DNA from: Symbiodinium natans
Taxonomy: Eukaryota; Sar; Dinophyceae; Suessiales; Symbiodiniaceae
Direction: 5' to 3'
Assembly: GCA_905221605.1 (NCBI GenBank)
Contig: CAJNDS010001447.1
Coordinates: 628,216 to 690,215, forward strand
DNA length: 62,000 nt
Positions 9,399-19,413 of this stretch are shown here, one piece after another (within the stretch, counting starts at the first letter, position 1; each line of letters begins with the position of its first letter). The notes beneath the pieces are model-generated. The model saw only the letters and a program-made list of their open reading frames with translations, ran no database searches and was not told where the DNA came from. The position numbers and the translations under genes were made by a program.

Positions 9399-9523
9399 AG
9401 GGGGATTGCGACAGAACTAGCTGGGCAGCATATCCCACAAATATCCCAACAGTCCAGCACCCAAACTACCCTGCACCAACTTCACAGACCAGCAGTGAAC
9501 GGGGCTTATTGGAAGAAGCTAGA
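9399..9523 (+). CDS. Weak coding island, unknown product
   Basis: Two frames are open. One contains TSWAAYPTNIPTVQHPNYPA, the other IATELAGQHIPQISQQSSTQ. A degenerate C-strand array follows. No domain is recognised. Confidence 0.25.
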
Positions 9524-9839
9524 ACCCTAAACCCTTAACCCTTACCCTAAACACATGCCTGAGGCATCTGGCAGCTAGCCACTTTCAGACCCGCTTTGCT
9601 AGTGGAGATTTCTAGGTTGCCGGGCAGGGGGTTAAACTGTACATGGGGTTGACCTAAGCTATAGACCCCAACACTGCCCTAAACTATACGGAAGATTAGA
9701 CCACAATGGTGACCCCCAGAAAGGGCAACGTCTTTAAATCAACCCCCCATGTGTTGCAGCATCTTGTTTTACCTTCGGAGGTTCGGGAGCTGCGTGGTTT
9801 TTGGGCTTCAGGAGCCTTCAGGGAGTTTCGAGGTTTGAG

Positions 9840-9900
9840 GTAACCCTAAACCCTAGACCCTAAACCCTAGACCCTAAACCCTAAACCCTAAACCCTAAAC
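9840..9900 (-). repeat. Telomeric C-strand array with CCCTAGA variants
   Basis: Alternating CCCTAAA and CCCTAGA units. Confidence 0.9.
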
Positions 9901-10098
9901 CGGTGTGCTTGGGAGCCCGAGACATTCAAACGTGGGACATGGCTGGGCCACCATCTACGCTTTTCACCAGGGGCCCAACGAAACTCGGCCTTAATGGAAA
10001 CGCTGCATTGCAAAGTCTCAAGCCACTTGAAAAGAAGCAAAAGCCCTAAACCTTGAACCCGTCTGTCGTGCACAAACACGCGCTGACTCCCCCCACGC

Positions 10099-10120
10099 AC
10101 ACACACACACACACACACAC
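10099..10120. repeat. CA dinucleotide repeat
   Basis: An (AC)n run of about eleven copies. Confidence 0.9.
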
Positions 10121-10129
10121 TTTTGGCTT

Positions 10130-10880
10130 TCTTCTGGTTGACTCTTAGGACTTGAACCTTTTGGGCTTTTTGTGGAAACCCCAGTAGGGAGCCTAAAAGT
10201 TAAACTTTTAGGAGGGTTCAGCAGTCAGCCAAGCCAAGTAAGCAAATCAGAACACGTGCGCAGCCCTGGCAGGCCTCATGGACGCTGAAGTAGCCAACTG
10301 GGCCGATTTGGGGGAGGAGGACCCTTGGAACGCATACAGGGTGTTGGGGTGATTCGGCCAAAATAGGTGTAAGGATGTGGTAGAAAAGCCAAATATATGA
10401 ATGTTATGAAAGGGCAAGAAGAACAACTATATTTGAAATAAATGCGAACGAAATAAATGTACGAATTATTCGGGCTTATATAATACATGAAAAGATAAGA
10501 AAGAAAGAGGCAAGAACATATTATTATATTCAGCGCGAAGTATGCGCACCAAATGTTAACAAACTAATGTTGTCTTATAATGTTGATATTAAATCTACCG
10601 GGCAAGGAACGATTATAATGTACAAAAATAGGATAGTAACCGTACAGTATTAGCATTAGTGTATCGTTTCATGCGGGCTTCTAAAATGTACGAATGTGCC
10701 CACGTAGGAATATCCAAAGTTTGGGTTTTTAAACGCTTAACATTTTTTAAGCGTTTTCCTTTCCTCAATTTCCTAGTTCTTTTTGCATGAGATCACTGGT
10801 AGCACAGCAAATACTAAATTACCTTACATTATGAGATCGATAATCAATAGTAGGCTGCTACCAATCAGAGGGCCTCAGCC
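10130..10880. other. AT-rich unique stretch, no gene seen
   Basis: About 750 bp of unique AT-rich sequence with no convincing exon in either strand and no telomeric units. It is probably intergenic or deep intron. Confidence 0.5.
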
Positions 10881-11158
10881 CTACATGTTACAACACCCTA
10901 TGTACCCCTAAGCCCTGCACGCAGCGCCCTCAACCCCAATTCAGCCCTCCGTAAGGGAATAACCCCTAAATCCTCAAGGACTCAACCAACCCTAAACCCA
11001 AACACCCTGAAAACCAAAACCCTAAAACCTCAAACCCTGTTTAAAGCCCCGAAACCCCAATACCCGAAAAACCCTAAAACCCTACGACCGTAAGACCCAA
11101 CAACCCTATAGACCCTAAGCCCTAAAGCCCTGATCCGTCTACGCTAGACCCTACTCAG

Positions 11159-11276
11159 GACCCTAAACCCTAAACCCTGAACCCTAAACCCCCCTAAACC
11201 CTAAACCCTAAACCCTAAACCCTAAACCCTAAACCCTAAACCCTAAACCCTAAACCCTAAACCCTAAACCCTAAAC
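11159..11276 (-). repeat. Telomeric C-strand array
   Basis: About 15 units with degenerate CCCTAAA-like sequence extending back to 10980. Directly upstream of the exon at 11321. Confidence 0.95.
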
Positions 11277-11320
11277 CTAAGCCCAAAAGCCCCAAAACCA
11301 CTGAACCTGGGCTTCCCAAG

Positions 11321-11399
11321 GCGGTACCTTTGGCCCTGGCGCGCGGGGCGATGCAGCCGGCCTCGACCCTGCCGATGTGGGAAGGCCATGACCTCCCAG
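11321..11399 (+). CDS. Exon, unknown product
   Basis: Acceptor GGCTTCCCAAG before G. The frame reads AVPLALARGAMQPASTLPMW and continues EGHDLP to a CAG with a GTGGGGGTTTAGGG donor. C-array before, G-array after. Function unknown. Confidence 0.55.
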
Positions 11400-11402
11400 G
11401 TG

Positions 11403-11470
11403 GGGGTTTAGGGTTAGGGTTTAGGGTTTAGGGCTTAGGGTTTAGGGTTTAGGGTTCGGGGTTTAGGGTT
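11403..11470 (+). repeat. Telomeric G-strand array
   Basis: TTTAGGG and TTAGGG units. Confidence 0.9.
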
Positions 11471-11479
11471 GCCTCATTG

Positions 11480-11566
11480 GGGTCGGAATACTTACAAACA
11501 GTCTTCCCTTAGGGTCCCTTAGTAATCTCACTACAAGAACCCTCAAAACCCTGCTTTAATTATTAA
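11480..11566. repeat. Dispersed repeat family D, copy 1
   Basis: Begins GGGTCGGAATA and contains TTCCCTTAGGGTCCCTTAG and an ACTACAAGAACCCT box. Similar copies at 24909 and 58166 share order and spacing of these boxes. Confidence 0.5.
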
Positions 11567-11854
11567 GGCGCCTATATTACCTGCTTGGGGGTCCGCTATT
11601 TTCGCAAACCCCAGCTGGCCCGATTTCGGGGCTTCGTTTTGTAGGGTTTGGGGTTTAGGGTTTTGGGTTTGGGGCTTGCGGAGGGTTTAGAGTTGGTGCG
11701 TCTTGTTCGGTTTGGGGGCTTTGGCATATGTAAGGTGTTTTTAGGCACGTGGGTTTGCGTTTTCTTCGGCGCTTTAGGACTTCAAGGTGTGAGTCGCCGC
11801 GGATGGAAGTTTTTTTAAGTGTTTCGTAGCTTGTGGTGATAGCAACAGCATCCT

Positions 11855-12140
11855 AAACCCTAAGCCTTGAACCCTAAACCCTATAAACCCTATAAACCCT
11901 ATAAACCCTATAAACCCTATAAACCCTATAAACCCTATAAACCCTATAAACCCTATAAACCCTTTAAACCCTATAAACCCTATAAACCCTATAAACCCTA
12001 TAAACCCTATAAACCCTATAAACCCCATAAACCCTATAAACCCTATAAACCCTATAAACCCTAACCCTATAAACCCTATAAACCCTAAACCCTAAACCCT
12101 AAACCCGAACCCTAAACCCTATTAACCCTAACTCTAAACC
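11855..12140 (-). repeat. C-strand array dominated by CCCTATAAA nonamers
   Basis: About 22 copies of the 9-bp variant CCCTATAAA (11878-12080) flanked by ordinary CCCTAAA. The Lys-Pro-Tyr reading through it is a repeat artefact. Confidence 0.95.
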
Positions 12141-12152
12141 CCGTGGCGCAAG

Positions 12153-12221
12153 GCTTAGGCGACGCCCTGACGCTCGAAGACGTGCACCGGCAAGCAGCCC
12201 GCGCCACCGTGGAGCTCCCCG
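12153..12221 (+). CDS. Exon, unknown product
   Basis: Acceptor CGTGGCGCAAG before G. The frame reads LGDALTLEDVHRQAARATVE then LP, ending at a GC donor that leads into GGGTTTGGGG repeats. C-array before, G-array after. Good coding composition; no family recognised. Confidence 0.6.
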
Positions 12222-12226
12222 GCTGC

Positions 12227-12310
12227 TTAGGGTTCAGGGTTTGGGGTTTGGGGTTTAGGGTTTGGGGTTTGGGGTTTAGGGTTTCGGGTTTCGGGTTTCG
12301 GGTTCCGGTA
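12227..12310 (+). repeat. Degenerate G-strand array
   Basis: TTTGGGG, TTTAGGG and TTTCGGG units. Confidence 0.9.
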
Positions 12311-12311
12311 G

Positions 12312-12450
12312 TTTCATGGGCCCTAGATATGGTCCCTAACCTCCCTTAAAGGGGGGCCCCGAACTTGTGTAGGGTATATAAGGAGTATGTAGAGTATATA
12401 ATAAGGGGTACCCTTTTATTGGTCCAGACTAAGGGACCATGTAACTACCC
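12312..12450. mobile_element. Dispersed repeat family E
   Basis: The left end CATGGGCCCTAGATATGGTC and right end GACTAAGGGACCATG are imperfect inverted repeats around AT-rich sequence. A close relative is at 47890-48018. Confidence 0.5.
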
Positions 12451-12462
12451 GAAGAGTTTAGG

Positions 12463-12483
12463 GGGGGGGGGGGGGGGGGGGGG
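12463..12483. repeat. Poly-G tract
   Basis: About 21 G. Confidence 0.95.
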
Positions 12484-12487
12484 TTCC

Positions 12488-12535
12488 CCACAATACGAGA
12501 AGCCCTTTATGAGAAGTCGTACATAGGTTCCGCAG
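12488..12535 (+). CDS. Exon with canonical donor, unknown product
   Basis: The frame reads PTIREALYEKSYIGSA and ends at GCAG with a canonical GTAAGT donor at 12536. Its acceptor lies just after a poly-G tract and is not clear. Short but convincing because of the strong donor. Confidence 0.45.
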
Positions 12536-12556
12536 GTAAGTGAAATGCTCAGTAGG

Positions 12557-12765
12557 CTGCCAGACATATTCGGCATGGCAAAATCATCCTACGAGTTTCA
12601 TTGGGAGTCCGCAATTCGGTCTCATTCCACAGCACAGCTTGATTGTAAGCAGCGTCATGTTTACGACGTTTACGAGGCGTCCTCTGGGCAAGATCCCGTT
12701 CGGAAGGGCGGTATATGTACGTCGAAGCCTCCTACACAGATCAAGCAGAAGGCTTTCAGGAGCTT
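12557..12765 (+). CDS. Coding-like island, frame uncertain
   Basis: One frame reads LPDIFGMAKSSYEFHWESAI and continues with RHVYDVYEAS. A second frame is open over much of the same span. No domain recognised. This is one of several coding-like islands between 12.5 and 16.6 kb with little telomeric DNA. Confidence 0.4.
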
Positions 12766-12820
12766 AGGGCACTCCTGGATCCTAAACCGTAGAGGGGTCT
12801 TGGGGGTACCGCGGACCGAG

Positions 12821-12922
12821 GCACTTCCACCGGCAGGACAAGCCGCGGGCTGTGGTGGTGATGCCCGAGGGGACCGAGATAGCGTCAGTTGGCGTGCTCC
12901 GTCCAGGAGCAGTCGCAAGCAC
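12821..12922 (+). CDS. Exon, unknown product
   Basis: Acceptor GGACCGAG before G. The frame contains RAVVVMPEGTEIASVGVLRP and ends near a GT followed after twelve bases by a family C element. A second frame (Gly/Ala-rich) is also open but less protein-like. Function unknown. Confidence 0.45.
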
Positions 12923-12933
12923 GTGTAGTTAGC

Positions 12934-13012
12934 CTAGGACCCAGAGTAGGCCCTTATTCCAGTTCCCTCCTTTAGAGTTTGGGTTCCCTTATAAGCCCCT
13001 TTGGACCAACAG
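12934..13012. mobile_element. Family C inverted-repeat element, copy 1 (truncated)
   Basis: Begins CTAGGACCCAGAGTAGGCCC, continues with TTCCCTTATAAGCCCC, but lacks the matching right end. It starts a few bases after the probable donor of the exon at 12821. Confidence 0.6.
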
Positions 13013-13454
13013 CAGCTTATGTGGAGGGCAGTGCGTGCAGTGTAGATTGTAGTGGAAACACAGACTGAGAGTATGACTGTTGACCTTCACAGGTTTGCAA
13101 GTTTCTTTGGCTTGATTCTCATGCGCCAGCAGCTATAACCCCAGCAAAAGCCCAGCAATCACCAAATCTCGAGCATCGCAAGAAGTGGTGCTTGTCATCA
13201 GATCAAGGTAGCGGCGCCTCTTGGAACATTTTTGTTCGGGAGGGGACGTGGGGAGGTGTTCTCTTGCGGGGGAGGTGTTCTAAACCCGCAACCCCGCCCC
13301 CCAGGTGAGCAACGCTTAAGCAGGAATCCCGTAAAGAGACATTGACATTGCCTCAGGAAACCCAGCACACCAAGGCTCACATTTGCAAACCCTGAGCCCT
13401 AGAAACCTAAAAAGCCTGAACCTGATAAAATTCCTAAAGCCGAAAACTCCCAGG

Positions 13455-13490
13455 AACCCCAAACCCCTAAACCCTAAACCCTAAACCCTC
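13455..13490 (-). repeat. Telomeric C-strand array
   Basis: Four units upstream of the exon at 13508. Confidence 0.85.
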
Positions 13491-13507
13491 GAATCATTGA
13501 ACCCTAG

Positions 13508-13570
13508 GTCGAGATCGTGAAGATGATGCTTGAGCTTGGCATTGGGTTGCAGCGCGTGTGCCCTCCTCAG
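13508..13570 (+). CDS. Exon, unknown product
   Basis: Acceptor AACCCTAG before G. The frame reads VEIVKMMLELGIGLQRVCPP then Q. The same frame stays open to 13753, but the later part is repetitive and probably intronic. No family recognised. Confidence 0.45.
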
Positions 13571-13799
13571 CTTACCTCAGCTTGCCTCAGCTCACCGAGA
13601 TTCCCACATGGGGCTTTGCGAAAAACGGGGTGCCCTTTTGTGGGCGTCCCTTCAAGGGAGTTCTATTCTGCTTGGGGTATAAACGGAGCACCCCCCCAAT
13701 TGTGGGAAATGCCCACATGTAGTTTGCCGCACCCTCAGCATAAGGTCCCCTAAGCCCTAAACCCTAAGATTTGAGTTCGGCGTTTCTCTTCGTCAGCTT

Positions 13800-14215
13800 C
13801 TAAGATGATCCCGTTTCTTGGAGGGTCGAGGGTTTAGTTAGGTTTTGACACCAGAAACTCATCCTACCTCGCCCCATCCGAAAATGAGCCACGCATAGAA
13901 TATTCCAGGAAACCGTCATGTATAACTGTATAATGTACATTCAGATTATGAATGTATGTGTATATATATATATATATGTATGTGTACATACATTTTTAGT
14001 TCATTAAACAATTAATTAGTTAATTATGTATTTATGCATACACACATATTCATATGCATATAGATACTTTATGATTGTCTTTTTTATTTATATGTATATT
14101 TATATTTATATTTATATGTATATTTATATTTGCATTTGTATATGTATTTCTTTTTTGTTTATTTACGGTTTATTTATTCATGTAGTTGTTATCGTTTCAA
14201 AGCTTCTTTGTTGAT
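13800..14215. other. AT-rich stretch with TATA microsatellites, no gene
   Basis: TATATA and TTTATA runs (13960-13980, 14090-14150). Nothing coding is seen. Confidence 0.6.
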
Positions 14216-14231
14216 CTGCTTTCCTGATCAG

Positions 14232-14457
14232 CTGCGTACCAAGGGTGGTAGTTGTGGACGGGGCAACCGATTTGCAGTGCTGCTGCCACATGTGGGTAGA
14301 GGCACGGCGATCACAAGGCCTGAATGTGCAAGGGATTGCGGCCGCCACCCTTCGCACCGGCAAAGAGTTTCATGATTTCAGCGGCTTGCCCTTCATCGAT
14401 GCAACCTCGAGCGACATGAAATCCTTTCTGACCCTCGGCCCAGCAGCATGGATTCAG
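14232..14457 (+). CDS. Exon, unknown product
   Basis: Acceptor CCTGATCAG. The frame runs VPRVVVVDGATDLQCC, then GLNVQGIAAATLRTGKEFHD and DFSGLPFIDATSSDMKSF, ending at CAG with a GC donor (GCTTAGG, 14458). The length and even composition make this one of the better coding islands. No family recognised. Joining to the next exon in the same phase gives an early stop, so an exon is missing or the copy is damaged. Confidence 0.5.
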
Positions 14458-14515
14458 GCTTAGGTTTAAAACGGTTAGAGCCCTGAAGCAGAGGGATAGT
14501 GAATTCGCATTGCAG

Positions 14516-14735
14516 GGTATTGGGTGGCGTGGTCATGGTTCACACTGTCCGTGATGACAAGAATCCAAGGAACGTGGAGCCTGGGAGCTGCAACGTGGTC
14601 ATTTGCAAGCGGGTCAACTTGCCGTTCATTCGGTCCGCAGTGAAAGAGCTGGACCCGTCACAGAGAATGATTGACCTCATGATATATGAGGATGCGTTGA
14701 AAACCACGGCATGGCTGGAGAGTCTTGGCGAACCG
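14516..14735 (+). CDS. Exon, unknown product
   Basis: Acceptor GCATTGCAG before G. The frame includes VMVHTVRDDKNPRNVEPGSC and SAVKELDPSQRMIDLMIYED, ending near LESLGEP with a GTGTTG donor. It is 73 codons, soluble and charged. No domain recognised. Confidence 0.5.
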
Positions 14736-15567
14736 GTGTTGTTTAGCGTGCGCCTAAACCCTATACCCTAAACCCTAAACACCCTAAACCCTGAACCAAA
14801 TAGAGTCTTGCAAAACCCGATGCAAGGAACGGGACGCTTGTCCGGGAGGCGTTGGACGACAGTTTCTTACCGGCCACAAGACGTGTGATGCGGCAGCACC
14901 GGGCTGGGCTTTGTCAAATATAGCCCTGAGGCTCAAAATTGCCCCAAAAACCTCTACGAATAAGGACTTTGGTCCCAAAAGACCTGAAAATAAGAGTCCT
15001 TAGAGCCTTAGGGTAGGGGACCTCTTACCTTTTGAGAAGGGTAGTTCATTCTTGATGTTTGTAACATCTAAACTTAGTAGCTGAGCAGGTAACCTTGAAG
15101 GGTCTCTATATAATCCTACCCGAAACATTAACCCTTTTTGTGCCCAGGGTACTCAGCAACCAGGCATTAAGGATTATGAGCGCACAGTGTCAGCAGTTGT
15201 AAACGCCGCGCGTGGACCGCCTCGGCCCGGAAGGAACATCTAGAAAGCCCGTCGAAGGGCCCCTGGCAAATCCGGAGGTTCTTTAGGGGTCTGAGCAAAT
15301 CTGACAGGCTGGGTAGGTCACCTTTCACCTTTTGGGTTGTGTAGGATCCGCTTGCAAACAAAGGTAAACCTTTTTTTGGGCAAAGGTCTCCAGGCCCTAA
15401 GAAAACCGGCTCGGTAGGTTGGGCCGAGGAACTCATTTCCCAGCACGTGAATCTCGATTCCAAAAACCAACGAAAGGTTTGGGGGAGGAGCAGGCAGGGG
15501 GAGGGGGGGGGGGGGGAGGCAATCGAGGTGGGTAAACAGGCAGCGCCCGCCGAGTTGAATAATTTAG

Positions 15568-15742
15568 GCTTCCGTGTTGCGCCATGTGGGACAGCCAGAC
15601 TGTTCAGTACACAAGGGCCACATCATGTTCTCATATCGAGCACCCAGGTGTTCTTGACAAGCTTGACTTCACGAGTCAGGACTGCCACATCTACCAACGG
15701 GAATATTATCAAAGGGAGCTGGTGCATAGAAATGAGCCTCGG
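15568..15742 (+). CDS. Coding-like island, three open frames
   Basis: All three + frames are open for long stretches; the most protein-like reads LDKLDFTSQDCHIYQREYYQ then RELVHRNEP. Another reads HVGQPDCSVHKGHIMFSYRA. The complementary strand is open too, so strand and frame remain uncertain. Confidence 0.35.
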
Positions 15743-15935
15743 TCTAGCTTGGTTTTGAAAGTCTGTCTCTAAAGACAGTTGGGTTTGTAAAACTTCGATG
15801 TGCGCCACTGCAGCCAGTGGAAACAGTGCACAGCTGGCCCTTCCAATTTTTGCTTAGATTTTGAGAATGTTGGCAGCCCTAACCCTTAACCCGAAAGCGG
15901 TAGGGATAACAATGAACAATGACCACAGGCTGCAG

Positions 15936-16192
15936 CTTGACTGTCGCATGTTTGACCACAACGCCAAGGAATGACGTCTATGGGCCAATTGTCTTCCGCC
16001 TCCCTCGATCTGCTGCCGTGCGTCTTGGTATTCTGAGGCCTGTGAAGCTCATGCAGTATGACATGGCGGCAGTGAACTGCAGCCTCCCGGCGGAAGTTTC
16101 AGCACGAAGTAGCTCTGGGCCAGGTCCCCGTCTACTCCATCGAGACCAGCATGATAAGAATCAGCAGATATGTCAATAGTTGTATAAATAAG
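15936..16192 (+). CDS. Coding-like island with frame conflict
   Basis: After the acceptor AGGCTGCAG a frame reads YGPIVFRLPRSAAVRLGILR and PVKLMQYDMAAVNC. From about 16090 a different frame is better (KFQHEVALGQVPVYSIETSM). Either a short intron lies between the two or the gene is frameshifted. Downstream is TATA-rich. Function unknown. Confidence 0.4.
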
Positions 16193-16315
16193 TAAAAAAT
16201 ATAATTGGGAAGAGAAATATAAACACAAATATTCATTATACATGTACATATGAATGGATAAGTAAATATGCACATATGTATACATGTATACATATACATA
16301 AACATAAACATAAAC

Positions 16316-16345
16316 ATATATATATATACATATATATATATATGT
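16316..16345. repeat. TA microsatellite
   Basis: TATATA tracts broken by CA, with related ACATAA repeats from 16260. Confidence 0.9.
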
Positions 16346-16458
16346 ATTTATGCTAGCCCCGCCTAGGTTTCATATTGTAGTAATGCGTATATATGTGCAT
16401 GTATTTATAAATATTCTATTTGTTAAGAACCGATATTTGTCTGATTTCCTGTCACTAG

Positions 16459-16500
16459 CTCGACTCTGGCTGTTGCACTTGGGCAATGTCTTGGCGTGAG
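16459..16500 (+). CDS. Candidate short exon
   Basis: A good pyrimidine tract (GATTTCCTGTCACTAG) and a GTGCGC donor bound 42 nt reading LDSGCCTWAMSWRE in one frame. Family unknown. Confidence 0.35.
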
Positions 16501-16572
16501 GTGCGCGTGCTTCAAAGTCCCATCGTCGGGCCAAGGCCATCCGTGACTGCAGCTTGCCCACAGATTTCCCCA

Positions 16573-16755
16573 GGGGGGGGGGGGGGGGGGGGAGGTTTAG
16601 GGTTTCAAGGAAGCAGGGTTTCAGAGTTTCAGGGTTTCAGGTTTTCAGCTTTTCAGGGTTTCACGGTTTCAGGGTTCATCAGGGTTCAGGGTCTAGGGTT
16701 TAGGGTTTCAGGGTTAAGGGTTGGGGTAGGGTTTCAGGGTTTCAGGGTTCAGGAA
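16573..16755 (+). repeat. Poly-G then TTTCAGGG variant array
   Basis: Twenty G (16573-16592), then degenerate GGGTTTCA octamers and a few TTTAGGG units. Confidence 0.9.
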
Positions 16756-16850
16756 GGGGTTCATCAGGACAGCGGAGTACGTTCCCATCTGCTAACCTCT
16801 CTCGAAAGCTGTGCAGCGCCCAGTGGGCAATGATTGCAGCCTAACTGCTC

Positions 16851-16950
16851 GTAGGACCCAGAGTAGGGCCTGGTCTGGGTTCCCTTTTGAGCGCCCCTGA
16901 AAAGTAAAAAGGGTGCCCTTTTTGATTCCTAGGTTGCTCTTGGGTCGAGC
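16851..16950. mobile_element. Family C inverted-repeat element, copy 2
   Basis: The left end TAGGACCCAGAGTAGGGCC and right end CCTAGGTTGCTCTTGGGTCG form imperfect terminal inverted repeats of about 100 bp total element length. Confidence 0.7.
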
Positions 16951-17123
16951 TAAGGCATTCGGAGATTTTCTCTGAACGCAGTCTACGCATTCCTGGAAAG
17001 AAACAAAGCCGCTGCTGACCTAGATTCCGCACCTTGCTCGGCAACACATTTTCATTTTCCTCAGTCGCCCTAGTAGCCCTCGACCTTAGAAGCTGGGATC
17101 TTGTTGCGGAAGTGTTCTATGAG

Positions 17124-17275
17124 GCAGACCGGTCGCTTGTGCCCGCTTTAGGCTGGTCAGTTGTGCCCGCCTTACGCGGGTCACTTGTGCCCGCGTACGT
17201 GCCTCAAATCACAGCAGGGCCGCACTTTGGGCCACCTCCCGCCAAAACGCAGACCTGTCACTTGTGCCCACCTTT
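17124..17275 (-). repeat. Inverted copies of the GGGCACAAGTGAC motif
   Basis: Four spaced GTCACTTGTGCCC-like motifs read in reverse orientation to those at 18905-19040. Together they bracket the tandem-repeat block in between. Confidence 0.75.
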
Positions 17276-17591
17276 CGGTCTTAAAATATGGCAGGGCCAC
17301 AGGATGAGGTGTTTGTCGGTTGAAAAGTCGCGTCCCTGCCACATCCGGCAGGCTCTCTGCCCCTGCCACCTGTCACCCCATTCAAGTGGACGCAGTTTTC
17401 TCAGGTTGCCCGTTTCATTTTCCCGACAGGGGTGGGCTGGCTCCAACATCATGAGCATCGCTATCAAAACATGTACTCATCAATGTCACCCTATATTATA
17501 TGAGACCCCCAGAGACCTAAGCTTGGAAGCCTGAATCGAGACCAACTTAAGTAACCTGAAACCGCAGAGCTCTTAATCCCTAAAGTCCCAA

Positions 17592-18420
17592 GGCCTGCGG
17601 CTGACCGTGCAGGGCGCATTGGTCAACAACAGTCGTTTTTTTGCCCCTCGAAACCCGAACCCTGAATTTAGAAGGAACTGACCCGAGGCCTTGTGTGGAA
17701 AGCTTCCCTCGGGTCAGATGCCTGTAAACACCCAGCCCCCCCCTGCCCCCTTCCCCCTCCACCCCCTCCCAAGCACTCCGACTGACCGTGCAGGGCGCAT
17801 CGGGCAACAACAGTCGTTTTTTTGCCCCTCCAAACCCGAACCCTGGACCCAGAAACAACTGACCTGAGGCCTTGCGTGGAAGGCCCCCCTTGGGTCAGAT
17901 GTCTGTAGACGCCCAGCCCGCCCAAGCCCCCCCTCCCCCCCTTCCCCCTCCACCCCCTCCCAAGCACTGCGGCTGACCGTGCAGGGCGCATTGGTCAACA
18001 ACAGTCGTTTTTTTTGCCCCTCGAAACCCGAACCCCGAATTTAGAAGGAACTGACCCGAGGCCTTGTGTGGAAAGCTTCCCTCGGGTCAGATGCCTGTAA
18101 ACACCCAGCCCCCCCCTTCCCCCTTCCCCCTCCACCCCCTCCCAAGCACTCCGACTGACCGTGCAGGGCGCATCGGGCAACAACAGTCGTTTTTTTGCCC
18201 CTCCAAACCCGAACCCTGGACCCAGAAACAACTGACCTGAGGCCTTGCGTGGAAGGCTCCCCTTGGGTCAGATGTCTGTAGACGCCCAGCCCGCCCAAGC
18301 CCCCCCTCGCCGCCGCCCCCTTCCCCCTCCACCCCCTCCCAAGCACTGCGGCTGACCGTGCAGGGCTCCCCCTGCGGCTGACCGTGCAGGGCGCGTTGGT
18401 CAACAACAGTCGTTTTTGCC
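17592..18420. repeat. Tandem higher-order repeat, about 372-bp dimer
   Basis: Units starting at CTGACCGTGC occur at about 17601, 17782, 17973, 18155, 18352 and 18377. Alternate units match best, so two related monomers (about 181 and 191 bp) form a dimer of about 372 bp. Each contains CAACAACAGTCG, a T-run, GCCCCTC and a C-rich tract. The reading frames through it repeat with the DNA and are not taken as genes. Confidence 0.85.
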
Positions 18421-18429
18421 CCTCGAACC

Positions 18430-18870
18430 CCCCCCCCATCCCCCCTCCCCTCACCCGTTTCCAGGGCGGGTGACTGGGTGTGGTGTGTGGCGTCAAACAA
18501 GCTTATTCTTATCCCCCCCCCCTTCCCCCCGTTGCAGGGCGGGTGACTGGATGCGGTTGTGTTGAGCGCGTCAAACAAGCTTATTCTTGTCCCCCCCCTC
18601 CACCCCCCTCCCCCCTCCCTCACCCGTTAGGACTGGATGTGGTTGACTGGATGTGGTTGTGTTGCCCCCCCTCCGCCCTCCCCTCACCCGTTTCCAGGGC
18701 GGGTGACTGAATTTGGTGTGGCATGAAACAAGGTTATTCTTATCGCAGGGCGGGTGACTGGATGCGGTTGTGTTGAGCGCGTCAAACAAGCTTCCTCACC
18801 CGTTGGGACTGGATGTGGTTGACTGGATGTGGTTGTGTTGACCGCCTCAAACAAGCTTATTCTTATCCCC
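18430..18870. repeat. C-rich tandem repeats with GGGCGGGTGACTGG boxes
   Basis: At least five diverged copies of a unit with CACCCGTTTCCAGGGCGGG, a GGTTGTGTTG box, GCGTCAAACAAGCTTATTC and long C runs. Confidence 0.8.
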
Positions 18871-18904
18871 CCCCCCCCTCCCCACCCCCCCACCCCCCCA
18901 GAAA

Positions 18905-19040
18905 CGTGGGCACAAGTGACGGGGTACGTGGGCACAAGTGACGGGGTACGTGGGCACAAGTGACGGGGTACGTGGGCGCAAGTGACCCGAAACCGCGTGG
19001 GCACAAGTGACCGCGATCGCGTGGGCACAAGTGACGGGGC
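18905..19040 (+). repeat. Six 22-bp tandem repeats with GGGCACAAGTGAC
   Basis: The unit is TACGTGGGCACAAGTGACGG and two more bases. The first copies are identical and the later ones drift (CGATCGC, AACCGC). Inverted copies lie at 17124-17275. Confidence 0.9.
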
Positions 19041-19062
19041 TGCCTGACGATGAGGGGCTTCA

Positions 19063-19206
19063 ATGTGGAAACGATCCAGCCCATCCCCTTCCCATGTGAA
19101 TCATGTTGGCACAAGCCGAGATCCTGGGCCATTTGATAAGGAGCTGAGAGACTTGCAAGCGTTGGATGGGCATCAGCTCCAGCTGTTTCGCGCACAAGGC
19201 TGCTAG
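19063..19206 (+). CDS. Terminal exon, unknown product
   Basis: The frame reads MWKRSSPSPSHVNHVGTSRD then PGPFDKELRDLQALDGHQLQ and ends FRAQGC at TAG (19204-19206). The charged helical C-terminus is strongly protein-like. The ATG may be internal to an exon. No family recognised. Confidence 0.45.
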   Translation: MWKRSSPSPSHVNHVGTSRDPGPFDKELRDLQALDGHQLQLFRAQGC

Positions 19207-19281
19207 TCCTGATCACTGATCAGTCTTGCCAGTTCCAGGTTGTGGAATCGAAATGTACGGGGTACATAAGGGGTATATCAG

Positions 19282-19413
19282 GGCTGCCCAATGAAGGGGA
19301 TCGAAAGGAACTACTCTGAATTGCGAGGACAGCAACACTGGCATCGGACCACCAGCAGCCTGCACGAGAGGTTCCAGTATGTCAACTCCTTCCACTCTGG
19401 TGAACCAACTCTG
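19282..19413 (+). CDS. Exon with canonical splice sites, unknown product
   Basis: Acceptor GTATATCAG before G and donor GTGAGC at 19414 bound exactly 44 codons: GCPMKGIERNYSELRGQQHW and then RTTSSLHERFQYVNSFHSGE. Starts and ends in phase 0. Function unknown. Confidence 0.5.

Noticed and set aside
11774-12064. Lys-Pro-Tyr and Gly-Phe-Ile repeat proteins
   Set aside because: Translation of the CCCTATAAA array.
17034-17534. A 166-residue ORF with repeated SLVPA
   Set aside because: The repeats come from the inverted GGGCACAAGTGAC motif array.
17580-18623. Several overlapping minus-strand Gly-rich ORFs
   Set aside because: They repeat with the 372-bp tandem DNA repeat and shift frame with each unit.
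18905-19040. A CRISPR array
   Set aside because: Units are contiguous 22-bp tandem repeats without spacers, in a eukaryotic setting.
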